A DNA stretch of 64,000 nucleotides. Origin: Opisthocomus hoazin. Its lineage: Eukaryota > Chordata > Aves > Opisthocomiformes > Opisthocomidae. Location: the NCBI RefSeq assembly GCF_030867145.1, contig NC_134433.1, positions 12,475,216-12,539,215 on the forward strand. Reading direction: 5' to 3'. Under the pieces are notes generated by a model. It saw only the letters and a list, made by a program, of their open reading frames with translations, was not told where the DNA came from and ran no database searches. Positions 1 through 28,900 of the stretch are shown piece by piece (the stretch's first letter is position 1; each line of letters starts with the position of its first letter). Both the position numbers and the translations under genes were made by a program.

Positions 1-3000
1 GTTGTACAAACACAGATGGTCTGCTGTGATTTGTAGTGGGTGCTGTGCCTGTCCTGCCGACAAGCCTCCGTACGAAGGGCTGATGGGCAGGAACCATTCA
101 TCAGCCTCGTCAGTCACGCACAAAGTACAACAAAAAATGACCGTTTCTAGGAAATTTAGGAACCCAGAAAGAGCGTAACTGAGTATAGGACCTTGGAAAT
201 GGTTGTCCTGTTGTAATGCTCCTTGTCTGCAGATATCTTTACTGCGACACGTTTGTCCCGAGGTAAGCTGTAATGAAAAGTATCCTGAGGTAACAGAGAC
301 CTCTGATAAAACAGCAAATCTGTGTAAATGGTAAATATGGAAACAAGGTGGAAAATATATCCCTAATTCATGTTAGGTAATTTCTTATAAGGAATTTACT
401 ATTTTCATATATAAAAATGAAATTATTTCATCTAAATCACAAAACTCTTCTAGAATCTGAGTAATCTAAATCCTCCAAGTGTATTATTTTAACATGAAAA
501 AAAGTATCTGAATCCCCAAACAGCATTTTTATTTTCCTTTTAATAATACTTCATTCATTGATTTACCTTTTTAATAAAATACAGCTTTGCATTAGTGCTG
601 CCAGCTTCAAGGCAACTGACAGATGATTGTGACAAGTAACAGCTGAGGAAATTTAAAGGGAAAATTAAATGTGTGTAATGGAAATGCTGAATGGAGAATC
701 CAAATATTACACACTGATCTGGTAACATCTTCAGAAACATGTTCTGTGTTTGTATGTCTACTACATGGATGCAGAGCCCAATCTGATATATTCAACTGAA
801 AAACAAACAGCCTACAGAAATGTTTGCTGGGGAGCATGCAAAATATTTGTGTATTAATGACAAGAAGATGAAGATACTGGGAATCAGGGCCTACATCTTT
901 TAAGTTTAGGGCCAGAATTATGTGATGACATTTGTTGTTCCAAACCCACACACGGCTGAAATTCGGCTGTGATTTCTAGCAATTTTTTACCAGCACGAAA
1001 GAAGTTACAGGAGTCTGAAACACTACAACTGGACTGGATGACAGGTTTCTTTTCAGTTCTGATCCTTTCCTCAGAATTTGCAAAAACTCCCTGTAGAGGA
1101 AAGGTGTTGCTGTAACAGCAAATGTGATGTATTCACTTTGTTTTCCCTATTAGCTTCCTTGGGAGACACTTCACCAGGATGTGACGGGTATCTCTCAGTT
1201 GTTTTTGAATCCTCTGTTCCTAAACCTTGATGCCATTAATTACAATTTAAGATTATAAACAGCGCAGTCATCTTGAGCTCATTTCCAGAAAAAAGCGGCG
1301 AACTTCTTCCTTTATTTCTTCAGCCTAAGGGCAGGAAAAGTTCACAAGGAATTAATAGCTTGGTGAATTTTACATTTTGCAGTTTTGAATCTAAGAGCAA
1401 AACGTGAAAAGGAAATCAATAATTCAGATGGAAAGCTACTTGCTACAAATAACGAACTGCAGTAAATCTGTTCTCTAATTAACGACCATATTTCACTAAC
1501 GGGAGGGAGATTACAAAGGTGACAGGACTGAAATAATGACAACAGGAATTCATCATAAAATGGAAAACTTGCAATCATTTAGACTTGCTTTACTTTTTAG
1601 ACTCACAATTTCCTGATTGGAAATGACCCGTTTCATTGTCTTTTCCTGGTTTTATTGTCAGCATACACTCACCCTGAATACTAAGGACTTAAACTCTGTG
1701 TGTTCCTCTGCACTGGAATTACAGATACCCCTCTCACCTCTGTGGTCAAATGTGCATGAATTTTTAAAGGAAATTAGGGAGGTTGTCATAATAGCTCAGA
1801 TTTTCAGACTAATTATTTTCCCAGGTAGTTGCCAATACGTAATGCTTCAAAGGAAGTGATGGGGCACAAAACCAAACTACAGTGTGCAGTCACTAACATA
1901 GTACAGCACAGCCCATAATATGTGAAAATTCTTCCATAGTACTGTCAGGCAATCGCTATCTGTCTTGAAAGTGTGAAATGTTGAGGCTTTGATCTTTACA
2001 TGAAGAAGTCCTTTGGCAGAAGCGCTTACAATCATCCAACTGTAATTTGTCAGGAATATGCAAGAGGATGTGCCTGCAAAGTGATACATAGGAGGAGCTC
2101 TGGCTAAGCCCAGAGTAGAAATTTTTGCTTCTTTGAAATTTGTACTGATGTTCTGGTTATGGATAATTTTCAATCACAGGTAATTCTTATCTAATGGTGC
2201 CTTGTAGGGCTGCAAATGTTGATATAAGTCCCAAGAACCACAGGAAAATCCCAATAATTGTGATCTTTTTGCTAGGTTGGTCTCTTAGATAGACAAAAAA
2301 TACTTGCCCTGCTGGTAGACTTCTATGACAGCAGCCCGGTGATCGCTAAGAGGGGACTCGGTAACCCGAGACAGTGTAAGTATATGGGATGTTTCAACTG
2401 TGGTTAAACGGTTAGGAGGTCACATGAGGTTGTATACTTAATATATGTTTTGTAAGTGTTACCAGAAATGGACAGAGCCTAAAAAAGGACCCAAATGAAT
2501 GCTGTGACCTATACACCATGATTTGTAAACACATTTTGCAAACTGTAATGCTATGTTCAGAAATACTTCAGCATCCAAAGCTTTTCCTTCCTACAAAACT
2601 CTGAAGTACTTTTTGCATTAAAGAAAGACTACTTTTCCTGAAACAATTGCCCTTTCTTACTGGGCAATATTAGAAGTTACTTTTGTGTTTACTTTTGTGT
2701 TTACACTAAAATTTCTCCGGGAAAATGGAAAGATAAAGAAAAAACACAGAGAATCATCTACATGGAAGTAAAATATTTTGAAGATAGTGGACATTAATGA
2801 ATTGCTAAGATCAAATGCAAGGCAAATTACAGCTTTGCTTAGTATGGAGAATTATGAAACTTGATATTTATTTCAAAAGAAATATGGTGTAATCCACCAG
2901 AACAAGCGCAGTTCTGTGCAGGCAAAGTCATTATTCTGAAGTTCTGTTTCTGAGATGCATGTTTGCAGCAGTTTGTATTTGCTAGGGAATACCTTTTTTC

Positions 3001-3080
3001 TTTAAATTTTCTAATGCAATACTAGAGGACATAAAACCAATGCAAATTATCAACTTGTAATTTTTTTTTTTCTGTTTTAG
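1..3080. other. EFCAB5 intron or upstream sequence
   Basis: AT-rich sequence before the first recognised exon. The exon at 3081 starts with a split codon, so this is intronic at least near its right end. No exon, repeat or RNA gene was recognised. A 12-bp tandem duplication (ACTTTTGTGTTT, about 2679-2702) is minor. Confidence 0.5.
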
Positions 3081-19029
<15,949 letters not shown>

Positions 19030-19127
19030 CGTCTTTTATTCCATTAACTGTTGCTTTTTTATGCATAGCTACTAAGTATTTGTTGTTAAAATGACAGGAA
19101 GCCTGTTAGGGATCATTAAGAAAAAGC

Positions 19128-19133
19128 AATAAA
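19128..19133 (+). promoter_or_regulatory. EFCAB5: EFCAB5 poly(A) signal
   Basis: AATAAA about 100 bases after the EFCAB5 stop codon, giving a very short 3' UTR. A second AATAAA lies at about 19517 and could give a longer form that almost reaches the NSRP1 promoter. Confidence 0.65.
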
Positions 19134-19919
19134 AACATTAAAGGAAACTATTTTGCAACTGTATCTACTAAACTTTAAAACCTCGATTGCATTTTCTTCT
19201 TTTAAATTAATTCTGATGAGAGCAAGCGAGGCAGGGGCGAGTTTATGATGAACAAGCTACAACACTCATAAATGAGACAGCAAAAATTGTCAAGATTCAG
19301 GCTCCTTCAGTTACTTTTTAGGAATAATTTTAAATACAGGTTGTTAATCAGCATTCTGTCACCTTCTTCTGAATGCATTGCGGCAAAGCCCTACACTTTT
19401 AATACAGCAAAAAAAAACTTTCTTGTTGGGAAGAAGCCTGAGATTACAGCCAACCGTGCTGTCGGCAGCAAGATTTCATCTTTCCAATAATGCTTCTTTT
19501 GGCAGAATCACTTTTTTAATAAAATTTTGGGAAATTAAGCTCCTCTTTCTTTCGTCAGCAACAAGCGACGTCTCCGGGCGGGAGATGACTGAGGGGGGCA
19601 GGGGGGGCTCCCCGCCCCCCGGGGACGGCGCCTCGGGGGCCTTCCCCGCCTCAGGGCCCTTCCCGCCGCCGGGCCCGCTGCCCTGAGGCGCTGCCGGCTC
19701 CCCGCCCTTCCCCTATCGGCACTTTCGCCACTCGCCAATGGGCCATTAAAAATCTCATCCCCCCGGGCCGCCGGTCCTCTCCGCCCGCCCTCTGCTTCGC
19801 TTCCGGAGCGGGACCGCAGCGTGGTCCGGAGCGGGCGGGGAACGGGGCGTCTCGGCCGCGAGGAATCTGCGGCCGCGGCACCGAAGGAGGCTTTACTTGG
19901 CGGTGGCAGCGGCCGGGAC

Positions 19920-19930
19920 AAGATGGCGGC
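19920..19930 (+). promoter_or_regulatory. NSRP1: YY1-type motif over the NSRP1 start codon
   Basis: AAGATGGCGGC matches the YY1 consensus and contains the ATG at 19923. YY1 sites just downstream of TATA-less starts, overlapping the initiation codon, are a known arrangement in housekeeping genes. Confidence 0.6.
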
Positions 19931-19942
19931 GCTGGGCAAGCA
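19923..19942 (+). CDS. NSRP1: NSRP1 exon 1 (coding part)
   Basis: ATG GCG GCG CTG GGC AAG CA, then donor GTGAGT. The split Gln codon is completed at 21579. It encodes MAALGK plus part of Gln, matching the mammalian start pattern before YGLI. Too short to be found as a single reading frame. Confidence 0.92.
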
Positions 19943-22900
19943 GTGAGTGACGGCGGAGCTGGGGGCCGCGCAGCCGCCGGGCTCCTTGGGCCGGAGGGTC
20001 CGACCGACCTCCGCTCCGCGGGGCAGCGGTTGGGGGGCCCTTGGGGCCGGCGGGGCCCTGCTCCGGGCCGGGACGAGCTCTGACAGAACCCCCCCGCCGG
20101 GGCCGCAGGAGCCGGGCTCGGCCGGCGTGTGCCTACCGTGTAGCCTTGCCGCCTTGGCCTGCACATAAAGCTGTGTTTATTGAAACCAGACACGCCGCAG
20201 CACGGCCGGAAGGCAGCGGAGGCTGCAGCGGTGTTGCCGGGGGGGCAGTTTTCGCTCTTAGGGAGTAGAATCCCCTCAGGATTCCCGCACAAACCGCTGC
20301 GCAGTTTCCCCCCCGCCGCGCCGAGCAGCGGCCTGAGGTGGCCGAGGTGCGGCGGCAGCGGCCGGGGCCGCCATTTGCCGCTCGGCTGCCGGCGGCGGGG
20401 TCCGAGGGAGCTGTTGGGCGGCGGGGTTGGCGCACGCGGAAGCAAACGGTGCGTCACAGTGATGACGTAGGAGCCACGGCCTTGTGGGACTCTCAGCTGA
20501 GCGCTGCGGGCTGCGGCCAACGGTTCCCGCAGTGATGGACTCGGGGAAGGGCAGGTGGGGGGGAATTCCTGATTTGGAGAGCATTACCGAAAACGTAGGA
20601 AGTGTTTCTGAGCGCAGAGATGGGCTGTGGCAGCGGAGGGGTTCTCTGTAGTTAATCAACCTCTGCGTGACAGAAGCTGACTCTAAATCTAAGGGCTACA
20701 AAGATGCTGAGGGGACTGGAGCATCTCTGCTACGAGGAAAGGCTGTGGGAGCTGGGCTTGTTCAGCCTGGAGAAGGCTGAGAGGGGACCTTATAAATGCT
20801 TATAAATATCTGCAGGGTTGGTGTCAGGAGGATGGGGCCAGACTCTGTTCAGTGGTGCCCAGCGACAGGACAAGGGGCAACGGGCACAAACTGAAGCAGA
20901 GGAAGTTCCATCTGAACATGAGGAAGAACTTCTTCCCTCTGAGGGTGACGGAGCCCTGGCACAGGCTGCCCAGGGAGGCTGTGGAGTCTCCTTCTCTGGA
21001 GATATTCCAGACCCCCCTGGCCGCGGTGCTGTGCAGCCTGCTCTGGGTGACCCTGCTTTTTCAGGGGGTTGGGCTGGGTGACCCACAGAGGTCCCTTCCA
21101 ACCCCGACCATGCTGTGATTCTGTAAATCTTGTCTTTTGCTGTAGCTGTATCTGTGGGTTCATGCTTTACATTGCCATGCAAAATAGCTGAACTCCTTAC
21201 TGCCCCAGCAAACATAGTTAGGGAGTAGTGTCTAGTGTAGACTAAGACTAAATCCCTGCAGGTTAAACAGCAGTAATTTCTTCTCCGAGGGAGTTAATAA
21301 AAAAAAATCACTTAGCTCTGGACAGGAGGGGTTTGTGGCCTAATTTAGGAAGATCATTACAGCCAGAAACTTTGCATAGAAAAAGCAATAGCTGTAAGAG
21401 AAGCTGGCAAGCGTGCGGCAAGGCTGAGTGCGCTGCTGCAAATGCTGCTCAGATTTGTACTCGAGACATGATGCTGATCTTTTGTTTCTAAAGTTGTGAG
21501 TGGTAGATTTTTGTTATGATACATGCTATGTGTTTGGTTGTAAGTGATGTTAAAGGTGACTTAATTTTTTTTCCCTAGGTATGGGCTCATTATGCCAAAA
21601 AAATTGCCACAGAAAAATCTCGTTTCGAAGAAACTCTCAGTGTTTGCAGATGAGTCAGATGAAGAGGTCAGTTCAACAATTTTCTTCCGAAGTTTGCCCC
21701 ATATTCTGCAAATTATTTGTTTACAATCCTTAATGCCTGCATCAGCTTATGGCAGTGTCATGAGGATATGTGTCATCATTTTGGATTTGAGCGTGAAATA
21801 TGGTCTGTGTTTTCTTTAGTGCAAGTTCCATTGAAGTGATGACTTGATTGTCAGTTACTTTCGGGCAACTCTTCCAGAAGCTCATCACATGTGGCAACCT
21901 GTTTGCAAGAGTTAATAGTATCTAGCTTGTGAGGAAATTTGTTGGCTGTCACTGGTGAATATGTCTGCAAATAGAAGGACCAGTAGTAATCAACAGTCCT
22001 TTGTCAGATATTAACTTGAAAGTGTAGTAGTTAAGTGTATGTTATCCTTTAGCTCATTCCACCCATATTTGATATAACTGATTTCTGATGTTCAGAGTCA
22101 CTGTAAACAAAAGCAAAGCTGTACAAACCGAAAGTTCTAAAGCAAACAAACAAACAAAAGGCAAGTAATGAGAATTACTTGTAGTTATGGAAGTACTTGC
22201 GATGTATTAGATTGAACAAGACAGCTTTTCTACAGTCAAGGGGTTTGTTGATACTCTGTGATGTATGACTGTAAGGCGTGATGTTGATAGTATTCTATAG
22301 TCTCCTCTAATTTATTCATTTTTTTTATTATTACCTTCACAATAATTGCTTTCTACCTGCCCCAGTAGAGGGTGCTGTACACTACAAAAATTATGCTTCT
22401 GGATGTGATGCTGTGAATATGGGGGGCACCCAAGAACTGGTGTAGTGTATAGGCTGGTTTGGGTACCTTACAGAAACCTAACCTCTAAAACAGAATTTTT
22501 GAAGGATTTAAAACCAGTAGCTATATAGTTTATAGGGAAATAATAGAAACTCAGAATTGTGGAGATGAACTCTCCACGTGGAGCTTTCTGGGCGTAATGT
22601 TACAATTTACTGGGTTTTAATGATCTGGAATGACTTGTGATAATTTAATCATAATGTCTTTATGTGCATATTTAGTTTTTTCCACAAAACCCAGAAAACA
22701 GACTTTATGTGTACCCATAGTACAGAATTTTAACATTTAAGAAGTTGAAATGTAGAATCAGTTGAAATTTAGAAACAGAGCCTGTGTTACAGGAGTGTTC
22801 TTACTGCTCTAGAGCTTCACTCAATGTTCCTTCTTTTGTGGGTTGAAAAAAACAATGCTAACAAAGCATCAAATAATCTTTGTCAGTTTCTGACTCATCA

Positions 22901-25900
22901 AAACATTTCTTTTTAATTTTTTTTTAAATGAACTAGCAGTTGGTATTTTTATGTCACAGAAAGCCTGAATCTAGCAATTCCCAGCCTCTGTGTGCCTGGT
23001 TCCATTGCAGAATCCAGAATGCTGCTGTTCAAGGTATCTGAGCTCCCTTTATGAGGGCGTGAAAGGGCTGAGGGCCTTCCTAGTGATACCCACTCAACCC
23101 TCAGCATGAAACTGCCTCGGTGCAGCTTATAGGACCTACAGGAAACACAGAGGACAGGAACATGTCTTAAATCCCATCTCTTTCCTCACTTAGCTGCTGT
23201 GCTCAGCATGCTCAGGAGGTGCGTAGCTGGCACCGTGGCTCTGTAGAGAGGCTTTCGTTTAAATACAGCTGATGGAGATAGCAGCGCATCCGCTCCTCAA
23301 AGGCAGGAGCACTTTCTCTGTCAGTTTGGCATTTGGTGTCTTTCTCTGCATTAAGGGACTGACCCCACATTTTCCAGATCCCACAAACGAGCTTGAATTA
23401 ATCGGTTGTCACTAAACATTACACGATAGGACTGGGAACCTTCCTGAGTATGGGGCCATTTTTTTTTCACTTCTTACTCTCTTTTAATATCTAAATATTA
23501 AAGCAAAATAATGAATGCTAATAATTCTAGTAACGATAGTGTATGATGCTGTCTACTAACTTTTAGCTTAACAGATCAAGTAACCTCTCTTTCAGAAAGG
23601 CTGACAGATTCACTATGAGAGTCTGCTATAAAGACTCTTAAAAGTTGTCATGCTCATCAGTATGGTACATACCCAGCGAAAAGTAATAATCTCATAACTG
23701 CCTTTATCAAAGAAGATCATTTTTTAAAACAGCAAAATTACTTTATTAGTTTAATAATAATTTCAGAGCTTTTCAAGATAAGGAGCAGCATTTGGGAGGG
23801 GTTTCATTTCCTGTCTGCTACCTTATCAGTCAGAACTACATCTCAAATGTCTGGAGATTGTGTATTTTTAACTGAACTCTAATAAAGTTTGTGCTGGGAA
23901 AGCTGCACACCTGACTTGGTCTATGATTATATATTAGATACCAAACTTTTGCTCCCTTTTTTTTTAAATGTTACTATGCGTATTTCATTAAGATTTTGCC
24001 TGTACCCTTGCTGAAGGAATTTGAAACATTTTTTTTTGCTTTGGGTAAGTACGTTAATGGATGTTAGGTGCTGATGAAGATGAGCTTTGGGTTAGTTCAT
24101 AAGAAGCAGAACATCTGGGATGCAAATTTTCTTGAAATACAATGTTGACTGAGAAAAAGTAAACCAGGCGATTACAGTTGCTTCTAGCCAATATAGTTCT
24201 GAATTATTTGCCTTCATAATGAGGAGTTGTTGCTATCTTGAAAAACTGGGGGGAAGGTTGTTACCCCTAGGAAAGCCTGTTGTAGAGAGCAGATGTTAGA
24301 GCAACAAACTATGATATGTTAGTAATAAGTTTCCGTTCTGGCTTACTGCTATTTGTGAGATACCCATTTCCTACAAAAATACTATTCCCTTATTCGTGTG
24401 TTGCATTTTCAGAGGTAGCTTGTCAGTATTCCCAGTGCGCTGTTCCATGTTGCGTTTTATCTTTGGAATTTTGTTGAAAATAGCTCTACTGTACAGCAGA
24501 TACAATCAAGAAACAAAAATATTATCAGAATTACCCAGCATACATTCTTGTATCTTACCAGCCTTTCAAAACTGATTTGTTGTTACAGGATGTAAAGTGT
24601 AGCTGAAAAAAAGAACTGTGCATAGACCACAGTAGGTGCTAAATTCAGAAGAGAGATTGTGGAGTCAGTGTGGATAGTTCTGTGAATGTATGGGCTTGAC
24701 CTGGTGGTGTTTTCAGTGACCATCTAACAGACAAATGGAGTGTTTAAGCAGGCACAGAGGAAGAAACTGAAAACAAGCAGAAAGCTGTATCCTGTTGTAG
24801 TCTCAGATTTTTGGTTTTTCTTGCGGATCCTTCCATTCGCTTTGCAACTTTGCAAAGGATGTGGCGATGTAGCATGACTGAAAAAAAGATAGATGAAGTA
24901 ATGAATATTGATGATGACCAGAGTTTATGCAACAGTTTTCATGCAAAATAAGACTAAGTAGACTAAAGGGGCTCTTAGAAAAGAGATCACTGAGGAGAAG
25001 GAAGTGTGGAGCAAGAACTTGAGAGGATGTATGTAAAATCAAGAATGATTCGGAGAAAGTGATTTTGCCATTTCTCGTAATATGAGCAGTAGGGTATATT
25101 ATGGAATTAACAAGTAACTGGTTTAATCTAAACAAAGGAAATTGTTGTTTTTTTTCTCCACACAATGTATAATTAAGTTGTGGAACTCATTGCCACAGGA
25201 TATTGTGGCATGGCCAAAAATATAAATGGATTCAGAAATGGATTAATTAAATTAAGGGATGCTCTTGGTGTCAAACAATGCTCCAGGTGCATCCTCCAGT
25301 TCAGGAAGTTCCTAAACTCCTGGTTGCTGGAAGCTAGCAGGGAATGCTGAGGAAAGCTAATTTTGTACATGACTTGTTTTTCATGTTCTTTCTCTTGATC
25401 TTCTACAAGTAGCCACGGCTTACTGAGATGAATCTGTTGCCTGACTTGACCTCCACCCCCCCTTGCAGGCTTGAGTCTCATGTATGTTTAGTGATCGTGT
25501 GCAGGCTGAAGTTGGGTAATACAGGTGTCTATGAGCGCAAGCCCTAGCGATTCACTGCTAGATACATATACATGAGAGTATAAGTAGCTCATTTTAAGAT
25601 GTTTGGATACCAAGGTGTCACAAATCCCTAGATCTCACAGTCTGAGATTCCTTATCTGATGTGAGAAGAATGAAGTGAGCAGGGTCACATCTCAGCCTTT
25701 CAGAGACTTAGTCACGTAGGGCCACAAACTTGGGTCGAGACCCACAGAAACACATGCAGTTATCTACGCTTGAGTTCTCTGCGCTCCCTGTACAGTCAGT
25801 AGAGATGCAGGTACTTCTGGGGCACAACTTGTCTCATTCTAGAGTAGACACTTGAAGTCAGTGACATGAATTTTGCTCTCAAAGTGTGTATTTCACAATA

Positions 25901-28900
25901 AAGTGCTGTTGGACTGTAGCTCAGTATAAATGTCAGCTTTGCATTTTATGAACTGGCTGACTGTCTGTGCTTCTTTCACTTATTGATCAAATAGAGCTCC
26001 AAATTATCCTGCTGTTGCTGTTTGGTCAAATATTTTTCTGTGCATCCAGTTAAAACTAGATGGTTGTATTGAGAGATTAAAATCAGACTACGTATAATTT
26101 GCTTGACGTCATTGAAGCATTTAATTTCCCTTTAAAATGTATTTCACTTTAAACAAAGGTAATTTATGTGTCTACTGCAGAAGAGCATGTAGAGATTTCC
26201 AAAGGGCCATGTTAAAGGGCAAAGCCCTCTCATGAGTCTTTCATAACAGGTTATATTAGGGCAGGAGGGTCTTTTGGTTTTAAAAAAGGAATGGAGTTAT
26301 ATTTTACATTGTGTATCGCTGAGTACCATGTCTGGGGTTTTGGTAGCAACCACAAGTGCTTTTCCTTAGGAGGCAGGCTATGCAGCCAATCTGAGATGCC
26401 CCATAAATAATAACTATTATGTCAGAATGTGCTGGTCTCGTACTTCTTGTGGCAGTCAGTGGGGAAAAACAAGTCAGGCATCTCACATATACTTTGAGAG
26501 CATCCACTAAAATAGTTGTGACGTTTTTTACAAGATGTTCTCAGCTTCAACTTTAAGATTATAATTTTCTAGAAACTTGCTTCAGCACTGAAAATGATAC
26601 TAGTCACAGACGAAGACTTGTTTTCTGAGACTTTGCTTAGTATGGTGCTGCACTCTGCTCCAGAAATTGTCATTTATAGCAGCAGTTTAGGAAGAAGTAC
26701 TTGTGAAAATCCAACATTAGCAACTGGCTTTTTCTCCCAAGAACAAACAAGACGAATAGAAGTTCAGAAGAGTAAATAGAGCCCAAGTATTCTTTAAACT
26801 AGGCACCTTCAGGTGGATCGTTTGCTATCCGCCTTTTGGTTTTCTGAAAAGAGCTTTATACAATTCATTGCCTGACATTTGCCCATAGGAAGTTTCTGAA
26901 TGTGCTGACCATTTCAAGTGAATTCAACAAGACTAGATGTCTCTAGCTGCAGAACAAAGATCCTGTTAATACCTGGAGGAGGAGAAAGACAAGATGGTCT
27001 CAACCCTCCTCTGCTCTGTTCGGCTGGCCTGGAAAAGGAGGGCTCGCTGCCTAGCCTAGGTGAGACAGGAGGGAGCAGGAGATGCAGAGGGAAACAGAGG
27101 AATTGCAGTTCAGACCTGAGATGTGGGAAGGCAGAGAAGACAGATTTGTAAGAAAATGAAATTTTAGTCATCTCATTTGTGGAATTGTCTTTTTAGGTAT
27201 TTGCTTTTGAACTTTGAATCGAGCTTTTTGCATAAAGCTGTAAATTGTTTACATGCTCTATCGTGATAGGAATGTAGCTGAGACAAACAAAAAACATTGG
27301 TCAATAGTTTGAATGTTCTTCTTTGCCTATGTAGGAGCAAGACATTTTAAAAAGTAACGTACAATGGGTGCTTACCTGCAGGATAAAAATAAGGAGGTAG
27401 CTCAAGCACTTAAGAACCTGAAAGAAGTTTATAGAGATAAGAAACAGGAGAGAACAGTGACAAATGTTAGCAGACTGTGGTCATTTATTTTATTACTCTC
27501 CCCCCCCTTTTGTTTTAACACTTTCCATTGTGTACAAGCTGGCTTCCATGGTCTCGTAGGGCTGATAGACTCTGGAGTCTCATTTTGAAGAGTTTCTTGA
27601 TTTGCATGGATTCTATGTAGTTTCGTAGGATAGGGTTAAAACATTTCCTGCTTGCAGAAAATACTAAACTACAAGCTTTGTGCTTTAGAAGAATAGCTTG
27701 ACTGCAGGGAAAGAGAAAGTATGAGACAGATTGCTGGGCTTATAGGGCCTTTAATAAATGGGCAGTTGATAAGTAAAAACAATACAAAAGAACGGGAAGT
27801 TCTCATCTGTCAGAGCTCATAGCACAACAGGAAATTGTCGACCATAAACCATTAGGGAAGGTGTTTGGTTTTGTAAACTTACTGTCATTCTAGACAAACA
27901 CATGGCAGGTGGACTTCTTTACAATTATATGTACAATAACGAGGATTATATATTACTTCTGTGTTTATTTAATCTTTGTAGATCAACACCTTTATTTCAT
28001 GTAGGCAAACACAACATTCTAAGCGGTGTTTCAAATATTTTGGTGCAATAAAGCTTCTGTAAATATAACTGCAGAATCTGTTTTGTGATTTACTGAGACC
28101 TTGTTTTCTGGCATAACACAGGGGAGATTCCGTACTGTTTAGGTACCTTTCTGTAAAACCAGTGTAAGAGTGTCTGATAAAGGAATCCTTCAGTGATGAC
28201 CCTTAATATGTCAAGCAGAGAACCATCTTCTGCCCCAAGAGCCAGGAGGAGGTCTAGGTCTTCTGTGTAATGCTGGTGTGTGTTCCACTGCCAGTTTAAA
28301 ATAGTTGTTTATATTAAGAAATGTATATGGACTCATCTATAGCATGTTTTTAGAAGAAAGCATACAACATAAACATCAAGTGCAGTATTTTAAATATTTC
28401 CCAACATTGAGTCATCAATCCTGAAAGCCAGAGGTAAATACTAGATGAGTGAAGCCAGGATTCCTGTAGATTGTTCTAAACTAAATAATCTGCTGTCCAC
28501 TTCCACCAGTCCACCAGCCAACCAGGTACACAAATAAATAAGACTTATCTCCAATTCTAGTCCAAATAATCAGCAAGCTGCAGTGTACAGGGTGTAGTCC
28601 CAGATACCACAGTGGACTCTTTGTGAGCCTGTGGCTGATGCCTGCCAAGCTCAGCTTCCCAGAGCCTGAAGCATGGGCTGCTTCCTTACTGCAGCTGGGT
28701 GAGGGAGAGAGGCTGCTTTCTAGTGATGCGCATAACTGAATCAGGGCAGGGTTTTTCTTCCAGGAAGGTGCACATCATGCTTTCCCTTTATTGCTGTAGT
28801 TTAACCAGAGAGTTTAACTGTTTGACAGCAGAGGTGGATTTTATCTAAGTCTGTGTGTAGCAGTTAAAGCACCAGAGAAAGTTGGAATATGTGCCCGTTC

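Larger units (their letters stand above)
19550..20560. promoter_or_regulatory. NSRP1 CpG-island promoter
   Basis: About 1 kb of GC- and CpG-rich DNA around the first NSRP1 exon. Visible motifs: CCAAT in GCCAATGGG near 19734; an inverted ETS-type core CTTCCGG near 19799; AAGATGGCGGC (YY1 type) at 19920-19930; and a CRE/ATF-type pair TGCGTCACAGTGATGACGTAG near 20450-20470 in intron 1. There is no clear TATA box, as usual for housekeeping promoters. The transcription start is probably between about 19800 and 19910 (inference). Confidence 0.75.

Noticed and set aside
19580-19660. TGAGGGGGGCAGGGG...CCTCAGGG stretch resembling the arms of mir-423
   Set aside because: Only the G/C-rich character is shared, it lies upstream of the NSRP1 start codon rather than in intron 1, and mature sequence does not match.
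19535-20520. Long open frames on the - strand (up to 289 codons) across the NSRP1 CpG island
   Set aside because: GC-rich composition removes stop codons; the products are Pro/Arg/Ala-rich with no domain and overlap the NSRP1 promoter and first exon.
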